Shown: positions 25,909 through 35,230 of the stretch, piece by piece | How the letters are laid out: every line of letters begins with the position of its first letter | Numbering within the stretch: the first letter of the stretch is position 1 | Source: Arminella tubonensis | GTDB lineage: Bacteria > Pseudomonadota > Alphaproteobacteria > Rhizobiales > Rhizobiaceae | Reading direction: 5' to 3' | NCBI RefSeq assembly: GCF_003240585.1 | Contig: NZ_PCDP01000051.1 | Coordinates: 1 to 64,000, forward strand | DNA length: 64,000 bases | Program-made: the position numbers and the translations under genes | Notes under the pieces: generated by a model | Told to the model about the DNA's origin: nothing | Databases searched by the model: none | The model's input: only the letters and a program-made list of their open reading frames with translations

Positions 25909-27069
25909 ATGGCCGACAGCAAGCCCTACGCTCTCTTCCGGGATGACACGACCGGCAAGGTGATGGTCTTTGCCGATCCGGCGGAGATCATCGTTGCGCG
26001 CACGCGCGCCGGCGTTTTCGAAAGCCTCGACCGGATGGAGCAAGCGAAGTCACGGGGCAAATGGCTTGCGGGCTACATGGCTTACGAAGCGGGCCACGTT
26101 TTCGAAGATAAGCTTGCAGGCTTTGCAGAGGAAAATCGAGAGACGCCGCTGATGATCTTCGGCGTCTTCGATGCGCCAGCGGAAAGCGACCACCCTCTTG
26201 CGGAGGCATCCCAGCGCATCGAGAACGACGAATTTCTGAGCGACGCCCGGGCCGCATGGGATTTCCCAAACTATAAGGCGCGCTTCGACAGGCTGCACCA
26301 GCATATCCGCCAGGGCGATTGCTATCAGGCCAACCTCACCATGCCGATCTCGGCAAGATGGAATGGCGACCCGCGTGCCGCCTTCTGGTCGCTGATCGAA
26401 CGCCAGCCGGTCAAATACGGAGCACTCATCAATCTCGGCGGCCCGATCATACTGTCGCGCTCGCCCGAGCTGTTCTTTCGCACGGACGAGGACGGCTGGA
26501 TCGAGACGCATCCGATGAAGGGAACCGCACCGCGCGGGACGAACCCAACGGAAGATGCCGCAATCGTCGAGGCGATGCGCAACGACATCAAGACCCAGGC
26601 TGAAAACCGCATGATCGTCGACCTGCTCCGCAACGACATTTCCCGCATTACCGAAGTGGGCACGCTCGACGTCCCCAAACTCTTCGACATCGAGACCTAT
26701 CCGACGGTCCACCAGATGGTCAGCCATATCCAGGCCAAGCTTAGGTCCGGCCTCTCGATCCGCGATATCTTCGCCGCGCTCTTTCCATGTGGCTCGATCA
26801 CCGGTGCCCCAAAGATGCGCGCGATGGAAATCCTCCATGATCTCGAGATCGGCCCGCGAGACGCCTATTGTGGCGCCATAGGGATGATCGCCCCCTCGGG
26901 CGCGATGCGCTTCTCCGTCGGGATCCGCACCATAACCCTGTTTGAAGATGGCCGGGCGATCTTCAACGTCGGCGGCGGCATCGTCTTCGATTCGACCGCT
27001 GAGGCCGAGTACGACGAATGCCTCCTGAAGGCGCGATTTGCCGTGGGGGATCGATGGATCGAACGCTAG
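25909..27069 (+). CDS. pabB: Aminodeoxychorismate synthase component I
   Basis: 386 residues. Chorismate-binding domain with QANLTMP, IETHPMKGTAPRG, LRNDISR and the signature FPCGSITGAPKMRAMEILHDLE. It converts chorismate and ammonia to 4-amino-4-deoxychorismate for folate synthesis. It is a standalone component I without fused glutaminase. Its end overlaps the start of the pabC-like lyase by 16 bp, so both steps to 4-aminobenzoate are encoded together. Confidence 0.92.
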   Translation: MADSKPYALFRDDTTGKVMVFADPAEIIVARTRAGVFESLDRMEQAKSRGKWLAGYMAYEAGHVFEDKLAGFAEENRETPLMIFGVFDAPAESDHPLAEASQRIENDEFLSDARAAWDFPNYKARFDRLHQHIRQGDCYQANLTMPISARWNGDPRAAFWSLIERQPVKYGALINLGGPIILSRSPELFFRTDEDGWIETHPMKGTAPRGTNPTEDAAIVEAMRNDIKTQAENRMIVDLLRNDISRITEVGTLDVPKLFDIETYPTVHQMVSHIQAKLRSGLSIRDIFAALFPCGSITGAPKMRAMEILHDLEIGPRDAYCGAIGMIAPSGAMRFSVGIRTITLFEDGRAIFNVGGGIVFDSTAEAEYDECLLKARFAVGDRWIER

Positions 27070-27713
27070 GCGATTTTTCATTGATCGAGACGCTGCGTTT
27101 CGAGCCTGCGTCGGGCTTCGTTCGCCTGCGCCTGCATCTGGCCCGCCTCGACCGATCCGCCCGCCGGCTCGGATTTCCGGCCCCGAAAAATATCGCTATT
27201 AGGCTGGCCGAAGCGGTTGCCGGCGCCACCGGCCCGTTGCGCGTCCGGCTGACCTTCGACCGGGAGGGCCGCATCGACATCACGTCAGCCACCTTCACGC
27301 CGCTTCCCGCTGATACCGTCTGGCGCGTACAAATCGCGCGCACCCGTCTCGATTCGGCTGACAAGCTCCTGCGCGTAAAGACGACACGCCGCGCAGTCTA
27401 CGAGGCGGCCCGCGCTGAATATCCGGCAGCCGATGCGGACGAAGTCCTGTTGCTCAACGAAAGGGACGAGATCTGCGAGGGCACGATCACGTCGGTCTTT
27501 CTCGACGACGGTTCTGGCCTGCTCAGGACACCCCCAATCTCCTCGGGCCTTCTCGCAGGTGTGCTGAGGACGGAGCTGATCTGCCAGCGTAAAGCCCGCG
27601 TCGGCCGCATAACCCCAGCCGATCTTGCAAACGGCAGGCTTTACGTCGGAAACTCGCTGCGCGGACTGATCCCTGCCCGGCTAATACAGAATATCGAACT
27701 CACACGGAATTGA
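27054..27713 (+). CDS. pabC: Aminodeoxychorismate lyase-like class IV aminotransferase
   Basis: 219 residues from the ATG at 27054, which has GGGGGA 5-6 nt upstream and overlaps pabB by 16 bp. Class IV PLP fold: LRFEPASGFVRLRLHLARLDRSARRLG, LRVKTTRR with the PLP lysine, LLNERDEICEGTITSVFL, and the substrate region SGLLAGVLRTELI. It is expected to release 4-aminobenzoate and pyruvate from aminodeoxychorismate. An earlier in-frame ATG at 27018 lacks a ribosome-binding site. Confidence 0.85.
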   Translation: MDRTLGDFSLIETLRFEPASGFVRLRLHLARLDRSARRLGFPAPKNIAIRLAEAVAGATGPLRVRLTFDREGRIDITSATFTPLPADTVWRVQIARTRLDSADKLLRVKTTRRAVYEAARAEYPAADADEVLLLNERDEICEGTITSVFLDDGSGLLRTPPISSGLLAGVLRTELICQRKARVGRITPADLANGRLYVGNSLRGLIPARLIQNIELTRN

Positions 27714-27719
27714 AGAACC

Positions 27720-28004
27720 ATGTTCATCCTCTCCCTGACCTATGTCAAAAGCAACGACGAAGCCGACAAACATATGGAAACCCATATGGCCTGGGTTGGC
27801 GAAGGCTATTCGAGGGGTTGGTTTCTCGCCTCAGGCCGCAAGGTACCACGCACGGGCGGCGTCATCTTTGCCCGCGGCGAGCGCGCCGAGCTCGAAGCCT
27901 ATGTCGCAGCCGATCCCTTCACGGTCCACGGAATTGCGGAGTACGAGATAACCGAGATTGCGGTAACGAAGGTGGTTGAGGGGCTGGAGGTGTTCAAGGG
28001 GTGA
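27720..28004 (+). CDS. YciI-family protein
   Basis: 94 residues, a single YciI ferredoxin-like domain: MFILSLTYVKSNDEAD, HMETHMAWVGEGYSRGWFLASGRKVP, and VAADPFTVHGIAEYEITEI. The conserved His/Asp positions that form the proposed active site of YciI are present (His20s, Asp in AADPF). The function is uncertain. It begins 6 bp after pabC and its end overlaps the convergent toxin gene by 11 bp. Confidence 0.88.
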   Translation: MFILSLTYVKSNDEADKHMETHMAWVGEGYSRGWFLASGRKVPRTGGVIFARGERAELEAYVAADPFTVHGIAEYEITEIAVTKVVEGLEVFKG

Positions 28005-28287
28005 GGTTGGAGCGAGGAGCCGCCTGCCTACCGTCAAATATCTCGATAATCTCAATGTCGCTTTCTCTGAGGCGGTAGATTATCGAATAGACCGAATTGC
28101 TGACAAGCAGTCGGCGGACATCGTCTCTGTGCGTGCTCATGCCGAGCTCGGGCCGCTCCGAGAGCAAATTTACGGTATGCAAGATGCGAACTGCCGTCAG
28201 TCTTGCCGCTTTGGGATTGTGTTGGGAAATGTAGGAGCGAATTGAGATCAGATCGTCTCGTGCGAAAGGTGCCCAGACAATTCTCAT
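27994..28287 (-). CDS. ParE/RelE-type toxin
   Basis: 97 residues with the RelE/ParE fold pattern: MRIVWAPFARDDLISIRSYI, ARLTAVRILHTVNLLSERPELGMSTH, VRRLLVSNSVYSIIYRL and IEIIEIFDGRQ. ParE-group toxins poison DNA gyrase, RelE-group toxins cut mRNA; the lack of obvious RelE catalytic residues favours the ParE type. Its ATG overlaps the antitoxin stop (ATGA), standard for these operons. It overlaps the 3' end of the YciI gene. Confidence 0.85.
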   Translation of the reverse strand: MRIVWAPFARDDLISIRSYISQHNPKAARLTAVRILHTVNLLSERPELGMSTHRDDVRRLLVSNSVYSIIYRLRESDIEIIEIFDGRQAAPRSNLTP

Positions 28288-28568
28288 CGTTTTGCGCTAA
28301 ATAAATCCGATTTCGGGGGTTCTATTTCGTCATCCGTTCCCCAAGATTCCAACCATCGCGACATTGCTTCGTGGGAAACGAATTCGCCGGCATCAGCAGC
28401 AAGAACTGCCTCATCGATTGCCGCGGATTGTATATCCTGCCGCAGCAAATAGTCTGCCAACGCCTCCTTAGCCAGGGCTGAGGCGTCACGTTTCACGGCA
28501 CGCGAAAGTTCATCCAGCTTACGCATCATGGGATCGGGAACGTGAAATGAAACGACATTGCCAGCCAT
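28284..28568 (-). CDS. Ribbon-helix-helix antitoxin
   Basis: 94 residues from the ATG at 28568 with AGAGG upstream. The N-terminal strand VVSFHVPDPMMRKLDELSRAVKRDASALAKEALADYLLRQ is a ParD/CopG-like ribbon-helix-helix; the acidic C-terminal tail (WLESWGTDDEIEPPKSDLF) should wrap the toxin. It is translationally coupled to the toxin gene and likely autoregulated. Confidence 0.85.
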   Translation of the reverse strand: MAGNVVSFHVPDPMMRKLDELSRAVKRDASALAKEALADYLLRQDIQSAAIDEAVLAADAGEFVSHEAMSRWLESWGTDDEIEPPKSDLFSAKR

Positions 28569-28813
28569 GAGGAACCTCTCGCCTGCTCTTGGAGCCGAAC
28601 CGATATTCGGCATTCCATTTCTTTATACCTATCTGACTTGACGACATAGACGAAACAAACAAGTCAACGGGCCTATTCCATCAAGGCACTTTAATGCGCT
28701 AGAGAGTACCCGGTTGATCTAACAAACCGGAACGACCCTTTATTGTGACAGGCTTTTATGATTAGAGCCGTTCAGCTCGCATTTCGCGCGAAGATTCATT
28801 GAAATTCATAGGC

Positions 28814-28837
28814 CGAAGGGCCTTCGCTCTTCGAAGG
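28814..28837 (+). promoter_or_regulatory. Alternative hairpins over the hss ribosome-binding site
   Basis: CCTTCG (28821-28826) can pair either with the preceding CGAAGG (28814-28819, five usable base pairs) or with the following CGAAGG (28832-28837, six pairs, 5-nt loop). The second pairing hides the GAAGGAG Shine-Dalgarno; the first frees it. It is a possible translational switch for homospermidine synthase; inferred from sequence only. Confidence 0.4.
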
Positions 28838-28845
28838 AGAAAAGA

Positions 28846-30297
28846 ATGACGGACGAAAACCATCCGGTATATGCCGAAATTACTGGTCCGATCGTGATGA
28901 TCGGCTTTGGCTCTATCGGTCGCGGCACCTTGCCCCTGATCGAGCGCCACTTCAAATTCGACAAGAGCCGAATGGTCGTCATCGACCCGCGCGAAGAACC
29001 CAGCGACATGGAGATCTTGAAGAAGCACGGCGTCAGACATATCAAGGAATATGTCACCAAGGACAATTATAAGGACCTGCTGAAGCCGCTTCTGACCGAG
29101 GGTGAAGGCCAGGGCTTCTGCGTCAACCTCTCTGTCGACACTGGTTCGCTCGACCTGATGAAGCTCTGCCGCAAGCTCGACGTGCTCTATATCGACACTG
29201 TCGTGGAGCCGTGGCTCGGCTTCTACTTCGACAAGAACATGAAGAATGCCGACCGCACGAACTATGCGCTGCGCGAAACCGTCCGCCACGAAAAGAAGAA
29301 GAATCCGGGCGGCACGACTGCCGTTTCCACCTGCGGCGCCAACCCGGGCATGGTCTCCTGGTTCGTCAAGCAGGCGCTCGTCAACCTTGCTAACGACACC
29401 GGTCTCAAGTTTGAAGAGCCGGATCAGCATGACCGCGAAAGCTGGGCAAAGCTGATGAAGAAGCTCGGCGTCAAGGGCGTCCATATCGCCGAGCGCGACA
29501 CCCAGCTCACCAAGCACCCGAAGCCGCTCAACGTCTTCTGGAACACCTGGTCGGTCGAAGGCTTCATCTCCGAAGGCATGCAGCCGGCCGAACTCGGCTG
29601 GGGCACGCATGAAGAGTGGATGCCGAAGAACGCCAAGAAGCACAAGAAGGGCAACAAGGCCGCGATCTATCTCGAGCAGCCGGGCGCCAACACCCGCGTT
29701 CGCACCTGGTGCCCGACCCCCGGCCCGCAATACGGCTTCCTCGTTACCCACAACGAATCCATCTCGATCGCCGACTATTTCACGGTGCGCGACAAGGACG
29801 GCGAAGTCACCTATCGCCCGACCTGCCACTATGCCTACCATCCGGCCAACGACGCCGTTCTGTCCCTGCACGAGATGTTCGGCAATGGCGGCAATCCGCA
29901 GCCTGTTCATCACGTTCTCGACGAGGACGAACTGGTCGAAGGCATCGATGAGCTCGGAGTGCTGCTCTACGGCCACGAGAAGAATGCCTACTGGTTCGGC
30001 TCGCGCCTGTCGCTTGAGGAAACCCGACGTATCGCGCCTTACCAGAACGCCACCGGCCTGCAGGTGACCTCGGCCGTCCTCGCCGGCATGGTCTGGGCGC
30101 TCGAAAATCCGAAGGCCGGCATCGTCGAAGCCGACGAGATCGACTACAAGCGCTGCCTCGAAGTGCAGACGCCCTATCTCGGCCCCGTCGAAGGCCACTA
30201 TACCGACTGGACCCCGCTGACGGGCCGTCCGGGTCTCTTTCCGGAAGAGATCGACACCAAGGATCCCTGGCAGTTCAAGAACGTCCTCGTGCGTTGA
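28846..30297 (+). CDS. hss: Homospermidine synthase
   Basis: 483 residues, the family length. N-terminal Rossmann motif IGFGSIGRGTLPLIE (residues 19-33), IDTVVEPWLGFYF, and TAVSTCGANPGMVSWFVKQAL. It makes sym-homospermidine, the main long polyamine of rhizobia, from putrescine (two molecules) or putrescine plus spermidine with NAD. GAAGGAG precedes the ATG but sits in a possible hairpin. It is monocistronic, with a strong terminator. Confidence 0.95.
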   Translation: MTDENHPVYAEITGPIVMIGFGSIGRGTLPLIERHFKFDKSRMVVIDPREEPSDMEILKKHGVRHIKEYVTKDNYKDLLKPLLTEGEGQGFCVNLSVDTGSLDLMKLCRKLDVLYIDTVVEPWLGFYFDKNMKNADRTNYALRETVRHEKKKNPGGTTAVSTCGANPGMVSWFVKQALVNLANDTGLKFEEPDQHDRESWAKLMKKLGVKGVHIAERDTQLTKHPKPLNVFWNTWSVEGFISEGMQPAELGWGTHEEWMPKNAKKHKKGNKAAIYLEQPGANTRVRTWCPTPGPQYGFLVTHNESISIADYFTVRDKDGEVTYRPTCHYAYHPANDAVLSLHEMFGNGGNPQPVHHVLDEDELVEGIDELGVLLYGHEKNAYWFGSRLSLEETRRIAPYQNATGLQVTSAVLAGMVWALENPKAGIVEADEIDYKRCLEVQTPYLGPVEGHYTDWTPLTGRPGLFPEEIDTKDPWQFKNVLVR

Positions 30298-30319
30298 TTG
30301 CCTTTAATATTTGAACCTG

Positions 30320-30350
30320 AAAATACCCGCACCGGTCGTGCGGGTATTTT
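30320..30350 (+). terminator. Terminator after hss
   Basis: AAAATACCCGCAC and GTGCGGGTATTTT form a 13-bp stem around a 5-nt loop, followed by T. Confidence 0.9.
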
Positions 30351-30469
30351 TGTTACGCCCTGCGGATAAATCTGCGCGTGTCGTCCTCAAGCCTTGCTTT
30401 CGACAGGTCGCCGCGCCATGTTTTCCGCAAATCGCGCGGCAAACCAACCGTTCAATAGCGGGAGACATC

Positions 30470-30844
30470 ATGAAGACCACCACCAGCCTTGCCCTCTTGG
30501 CCGTATCGCTCTCACTCGCCTCTTGCGTCAATTTTGGACCCCCGCCAATTCGGCAGCAGGCAGCCATCCGTCCTGCGTCGCAGGGAGTCGAAGGCACCTG
30601 GGCCGATCCCAACGGCATCATTTCGACCTTCCAGGGCGGCGCCTTCAGCACCCGTACCACAGACACCAACCAGGTCCTGGCCTCGGGCACCTACACCAAC
30701 ACCTCCCCGGGTCTCGTCGAGATCAACATGACTTCCATGGTCCGCAAGACGCAGTCCAAGGTCAATTGTGCGCTGGTCAACTCGGCCCAGCTGAACTGCA
30801 CGTCCGATTCCGGCGCTCAATTCTCGCTTGCACGTCGCAGCTAA
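30470..30844 (+). CDS. omp10: Outer-membrane lipoprotein Omp10
   Basis: 124 residues from an ATG with GGGAGA upstream. Signal peptide with lipobox LASC (Cys19 lipidated). The mature part closely follows Brucella Omp10: GVEGTWADPNGIISTFQGG, STRTTDTNQVLASGTY, LVEINMTSMVRKTQSKVNCALV, LNCTSDSGAQFSL. Outer-membrane anchored; contributes to envelope integrity in Brucella. It is monocistronic with a good terminator. Confidence 0.93.
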   Translation: MKTTTSLALLAVSLSLASCVNFGPPPIRQQAAIRPASQGVEGTWADPNGIISTFQGGAFSTRTTDTNQVLASGTYTNTSPGLVEINMTSMVRKTQSKVNCALVNSAQLNCTSDSGAQFSLARRS

Positions 30845-30868
30845 GCGGAAATCACTCCAAACAAGACG

Positions 30869-30892
30869 AAAAGCTCCCGGACGGGAGCTTTT
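30869..30892 (+). terminator. Terminator after omp10
   Basis: AAAAGCTCCC (30869-30878), loop GGAC, GGGAGCTTTT (30883-30892), followed by more T. Confidence 0.88.
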
Positions 30893-31023
30893 TTGTTTTA
30901 CGCCCCTTGGAAAGAAGCCTGTTGGGGACAGCTTTCCCTTGCAGCGATGCAATTACGATGAAAACATCCAATCCGGAGATGTAGTCAGGCCGGTGAACCT
31001 ACCTTCGACAACAGGAGAAACAG

Positions 31024-32955
31024 ATGAGCAAATCCGTCGGGCTCGGACTTTTGACCCTATCGCTTCTGGCGCTGAACGCCGGCGCTGCATTCGCCGATTA
31101 CCAGCTCAACATTCTGCACATCAACGATTTCCACTCGCGTGACGAATCGATCAACAAGTTCGACGCCACCTGCACGGCCGACGAGGAAACGAAGAAGGAA
31201 TGCTTCGGCGGAGCCGCGCGTTTGAAGACGGAGATCGATGAGCGGCGCAAGGCGCTGGCCGGCCAGAACGTCATTCTTCTCGATGCCGGCGATAATTTCC
31301 AGGGCTCGCTTTTCTACACGACGTACAAAGGTGCGGCCGAGGTAGAGTTCCTGAACGACATGAAATTCGATGCCATGACCGTTGGCAACCACGAGTTCGA
31401 CGATGGAGAGAGCGCGCTTGCGCCCTTCCTCGACAAGGTCCAATTCCCGGTCGTCACCGCCAACCTCGTGACCGATGATCAATCAAAGCTCGGCAACCGC
31501 ATCAAGCCCTCGGTCGTCCTCGATATCGGCGGCCAGAAGATTGGCATCGTCGGCGCTGTCACCAACGATACCGCGGAACTCGCCTCGCCTGGCCCGCATG
31601 TGAAGATCACCGACGACGTCGCCGCGATAAATGCCGAGGTGGACAAGCTGAAATCACAGGGCGTCAACAAGATCATCGCACTGACCCATGTCGGCTACAC
31701 CAGGGATATTGCCGAGATCGCCAAGATCCCAGGTGTCGACGTGGTCGTCGGGGGACACTCCCATACACTGCTGTCCAATACGGATCCTAAGGCTGCAGGT
31801 CCCTATCCGACAATGGTCGACAATCCCGGCGGCTACAAGGTGCCGGTGGTCACCGCCGCTTCCTATAGCCGCTATCTCGGCGACATCGTCATCACCTTCG
31901 ACGACAATGGCGTGGTCAAGGAAGCCAAGGGCGACCCGATCCTGCTGGACGCCTCCGTCACCCCCGATCCGACAATGCTTGCCCGCGTGCAGGAACTCGC
32001 CAAGCCGATCGAGGAGATGCGCAAGAAGGTGATCGGTGCGTCGGAAGGCCCGATCGAGGGTGCGCGTGAGGTCTGCCGGGTCCAGGAATGCTCGATGGGC
32101 AATCTCGTCGCCGACGCCATGCTCGACCACACCAAGAACCAGGGTATCGCTATCGCCATCCAGAACGGCGGCGGCCTTCGCGCTTCGATTGGTGCCGGCA
32201 ATGTGACGATGGGCGATGTGCTGACGGTTCTGCCGTTCCAGAATACCGTCGCCACATTCCAGCTGACCGGCGCAGACGTGCTTGCCGCCATCGAGAACGG
32301 CCTCAGCCAGATCGAAGCGGGAGCCGGCCGCTTTCCGCAGGTATCCGGCATGAAATTCAGCTTCGACAAGACGAAACCTCCCGGCAGCCGCGTGGTCTCC
32401 GCCGAGGTCAAGGAAGGTGACGGATATGTGTTGCTCGACCCGAAGAAGGTCTACGGCGTCGTCAGCAACAACTACATGCGCGCCGGTGGCGACGGCTACA
32501 GCGTGTTCGCGTCCAACGGCAAGAATGCCTATGATTTCGGCCCGGATCTCGAACAGGTCGTGGCGGACTATCTTGCCGCCCACAACCCCTACAAGCCATA
32601 CCTCGACGGCCGCGTGACGCAGGTCGAAACGGCAGGCTCGACTGTCCAGCCGGAAGCCCTGCAACCGACCGAAAAGCTCATCGCGCCGTCTGGCGAAAAG
32701 CCGGCAGCGGCACCCGCTCCGAAAACGCCGACACCCGCCGTGACAACCCCGCCTCCAGCAGCGGCCAAGACGACGGTAATCGAGGCGGTCAAGACGCCGA
32801 CCACGCATGTCGCCGCATCGGGCGATACGTTCTGGGTCCTCGCAAAAACCTACTATGGCGATGCGACGCTGTGGCGGAAGCTTGCGGCAGCCAACCGCAA
32901 CATCAACCCCCGCCACCTGCCGGTCGGCCACGAATTGAAGATCCCGGCGAAATAG
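31024..32955 (+). CDS. Periplasmic 5'-nucleotidase with C-terminal LysM domain
   Basis: 643 residues. Signal peptide ending AFA-D. Metallophosphatase domain (residues 27-330): ILHINDFHSR, LDAGDNFQGS, VGNHEFDDG, LTHVGY and VGGHSHT supply the two-metal site. The 5'-nucleotidase C-terminal domain follows (AIQNGGGLRASIGAG, VSNNYMRAGGDGYSVF, residues about 360-530). Then comes a Pro/Ala linker and a LysM module at the end (GDTFWVLAKTYYGDATLWRKLAAAN). It probably salvages nucleotides in the periplasm while held on peptidoglycan. Confidence 0.9.
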   Translation: MSKSVGLGLLTLSLLALNAGAAFADYQLNILHINDFHSRDESINKFDATCTADEETKKECFGGAARLKTEIDERRKALAGQNVILLDAGDNFQGSLFYTTYKGAAEVEFLNDMKFDAMTVGNHEFDDGESALAPFLDKVQFPVVTANLVTDDQSKLGNRIKPSVVLDIGGQKIGIVGAVTNDTAELASPGPHVKITDDVAAINAEVDKLKSQGVNKIIALTHVGYTRDIAEIAKIPGVDVVVGGHSHTLLSNTDPKAAGPYPTMVDNPGGYKVPVVTAASYSRYLGDIVITFDDNGVVKEAKGDPILLDASVTPDPTMLARVQELAKPIEEMRKKVIGASEGPIEGAREVCRVQECSMGNLVADAMLDHTKNQGIAIAIQNGGGLRASIGAGNVTMGDVLTVLPFQNTVATFQLTGADVLAAIENGLSQIEAGAGRFPQVSGMKFSFDKTKPPGSRVVSAEVKEGDGYVLLDPKKVYGVVSNNYMRAGGDGYSVFASNGKNAYDFGPDLEQVVADYLAAHNPYKPYLDGRVTQVETAGSTVQPEALQPTEKLIAPSGEKPAAAPAPKTPTPAVTTPPPAAAKTTVIEAVKTPTTHVAASGDTFWVLAKTYYGDATLWRKLAAANRNINPRHLPVGHELKIPAK

Positions 32956-32982
32956 GGACGATTGGTCTCAATGCTCAAGGCC

Positions 32983-33002
32983 GGCCCGGGCTTTCCCGGG
33001 CC
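32983..33002 (+). terminator. Terminator after the nucleotidase gene
   Basis: GGCCCGGG, loop CTTT, CCCGGGCC, then CGCTTTTGTTT. Confidence 0.8.
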
Positions 33003-33084
33003 CGCTTTTGTTTCTAAAAGATAAACCGTTCGCCGCGTGCTGCGTAGAACGCTGGAGAACTTGAGAGCTTTGGGACCTATTTCG

Positions 33085-34119
33085 ATGACAGCAGAATCCG
33101 CAGCGATGCCGGCCGACCATCCCTCGATCAACATCGGCAAAGTCGGCGTCCTCATCGTCAACCTCGGCACCCCCGACGGCACCGACTATACTTCGATGCG
33201 CCGCTATCTCAGGGAATTCCTGTCCGACCGCCGCGTCATCGAATGGTCGCGCTTTCTCTGGTACCCGATCCTCTACGGCATCGTGCTGAACACCCGGCCG
33301 GGAAAGGTCGGCAAGGCTTACGAGCTGATCTGGAACAAGGATCTGAACGAGAGCTACCTCAGGACCTATACTCGCAACCAATCGGACCGCCTGAACGAGG
33401 CCCTCGCGGACCTGCCGAACGTCACCGTCGACTGGGGCATGCGTTACGGCCAGCCGTCGATCGCCTCGCGCGTCGAGGCGCTGAAGGCTGCCGGCTGCGA
33501 CCGCATCCTCGTCTTCCCGCTCTATCCGCAATATGCGGCAGCGACCACCGCGACTGTCAACGACAAGGCCTTCGAGACGCTGCTGGCGATGCGCTGGCAA
33601 CCGGCACTTCGCACCGTGCCGCCCTATCACGATGACCCCACCTATATAGATGCGCTGGCAAATTCGGTGACCGCGCATCTGGCGACGCTCGACTGGGAAC
33701 CAGAGATCATCCTGACCTCATTCCACGGCATTCCCCAATCCTATTTCAAGAAGGGCGATCCCTATCACTGTCAGTGTCTCAAGACGGCGCGGCTTTTGCG
33801 CGAGCGGCTCGGCTATTCGAAGGAAAAGCTGATGGTCACCTTCCAGTCCCGCTTCGGCCCCGAAGAATGGCTGCAGCCCTATACCGACAAGACAGTCGAA
33901 CGGCTGGCGAAAGAGGGCGTGAAGCGCATCGCCATCATGAACCCCGGCTTCGTCTCCGATTGCCTGGAGACGCTGGAAGAGATCGCAGTGCAGGCCGAGG
34001 AAAACTTTCACCACAACGGCGGCGAGAAATTCACGCACATTCCCTGCCTGAACGACAGTGCGGATGGCATGCGCGTGCTCGAAAAGGTCGTCAGACGCGA
34101 GCTGATGGGGTGGGTTTAA
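33085..34119 (+). CDS. hemH: Ferrochelatase
   Basis: 344 residues from the ATG at 33085; GGGA lies about 12 nt upstream, and the frame is also open to 33037. Inserts ferrous iron into protoporphyrin IX, the last step of heme synthesis. Motifs: VLIVNLGTPDG, YLREFLSDRRVIEW, the catalytic His in SFHGIPQSYFKKGDPYHCQC, and FQSRFGPEEWLQPYTD. Monocistronic; membrane-associated by family knowledge. Confidence 0.95.
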   Translation: MTAESAAMPADHPSINIGKVGVLIVNLGTPDGTDYTSMRRYLREFLSDRRVIEWSRFLWYPILYGIVLNTRPGKVGKAYELIWNKDLNESYLRTYTRNQSDRLNEALADLPNVTVDWGMRYGQPSIASRVEALKAAGCDRILVFPLYPQYAAATTATVNDKAFETLLAMRWQPALRTVPPYHDDPTYIDALANSVTAHLATLDWEPEIILTSFHGIPQSYFKKGDPYHCQCLKTARLLRERLGYSKEKLMVTFQSRFGPEEWLQPYTDKTVERLAKEGVKRIAIMNPGFVSDCLETLEEIAVQAEENFHHNGGEKFTHIPCLNDSADGMRVLEKVVRRELMGWV

Positions 34120-34213
34120 AACAGGGCGAAACCGCGTTGCAAATAATGTAGTAACTACCCACATCTTATAAGTGTGAATTGCACAAGACCAATCCTGGTC
34201 TGAAGGAGTTTTT

Positions 34214-35227
34214 ATGGGTGGTTTCGATATTGTCGTCGTTGCATTTGTCGTGCTTGTCATCCTTGTCCTGTTTTCAGGCATCAAGACCGTACCGCAGGGA
34301 TATCGCTACACGATAGAGCGGTTCGGACGATACACCAGGACGCTCGAACCCGGCCTTAACTTGATCCTGCCCTTCGTCGACCGCGTCGGTGCAAAGATGA
34401 ACGTCATGGAACAGGTCCTGAATGTTCCGACGCAGGAAGTCATCACGAGGGACAACGCCAGCGTCTCTGCCGACGCCGTGACATTCTTCCAGGTCTTGAA
34501 TGCTGCCGAAGCCGCTTATCAGGTTTCCAACCTCCAGAACGCCATCCTCAACCTCACCATGACCAACATTCGTTCCGTGATGGGCTCGATGGATCTGGAT
34601 GAGCTGCTGTCGAACCGCGATACGATCAACGACAAGCTGTTGCGGGTCGTCGACGAAGCTGTCCGACCGTGGGGCATCAAGGTTACCCGCGTGGAACTCA
34701 AGGATATCCAGCCGCCCCGCGATCTGATCGACGCGATGGGCCGGCAGATGAAGGCTGAACGCGAGAAGCGCGCCCAGGTTTTGGAAGCGGAAGGCTCGCG
34801 AAATTCACAGATTCTGAGGGCAGAAGGCGCCAAGCAGGCGGCTATCCTGCAGGCGGAAGGCCAGCGCGAAGCGGCGTACCGCAATGCCGAGGCCCGCGAA
34901 CGTGCGGCTGAGGCAGAAGCCAAGGCGACCACGATGGTGTCCGCCGCGATCGCTGCCGGCGACGTGCAGGCAATCAACTATTTCGTCGCCCAAAAATATA
35001 CCGAGGCGCTGACCGCGATCGGCTCGGCGCCCAATTCCAAGATCGTGCTCATGCCGATGGAGGCCTCCTCGATCATCGGATCGCTCGCCGGCATCGGCGC
35101 TATCGCGCGCGAAGTCTTCGGCAACGACAGCGACGGCAATCCGCAGCCGCCTCGCCCGCGACCGCAGACCGGACCGGTCCGCACCACGCCCTCCATCCCT
35201 CCCCAATCGACAACGCGAGGGAGCTGA
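34214..35227 (+). CDS. SPFH/stomatin-like membrane protein
   Basis: 337 residues. One N-terminal membrane segment (residues about 4-22), then the SPFH/Band 7 domain (TVPQGYRYTIERFGRYTRTLEPGLNLILPF, VITRDNASVSADAVTFFQV), a long Ala/Glu/Arg-rich coiled coil (REKRAQVLEAEGSRNSQILRAEG), and a Pro-rich tail. It fits the QmcA/stomatin group that forms large oligomeric cages at the membrane. AAGGAG precedes the ATG. It is followed by an NfeD gene 3 bp later, the classical partner. Confidence 0.93.
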   Translation: MGGFDIVVVAFVVLVILVLFSGIKTVPQGYRYTIERFGRYTRTLEPGLNLILPFVDRVGAKMNVMEQVLNVPTQEVITRDNASVSADAVTFFQVLNAAEAAYQVSNLQNAILNLTMTNIRSVMGSMDLDELLSNRDTINDKLLRVVDEAVRPWGIKVTRVELKDIQPPRDLIDAMGRQMKAEREKRAQVLEAEGSRNSQILRAEGAKQAAILQAEGQREAAYRNAEARERAAEAEAKATTMVSAAIAAGDVQAINYFVAQKYTEALTAIGSAPNSKIVLMPMEASSIIGSLAGIGAIAREVFGNDSDGNPQPPRPRPQTGPVRTTPSIPPQSTTRGS

Positions 35228-35230
35228 GCC

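Noticed and set aside
28762..30198. 478-codon open frame opposite hss
   Set aside because: Antisense shadow; hss matches its family over the full length.
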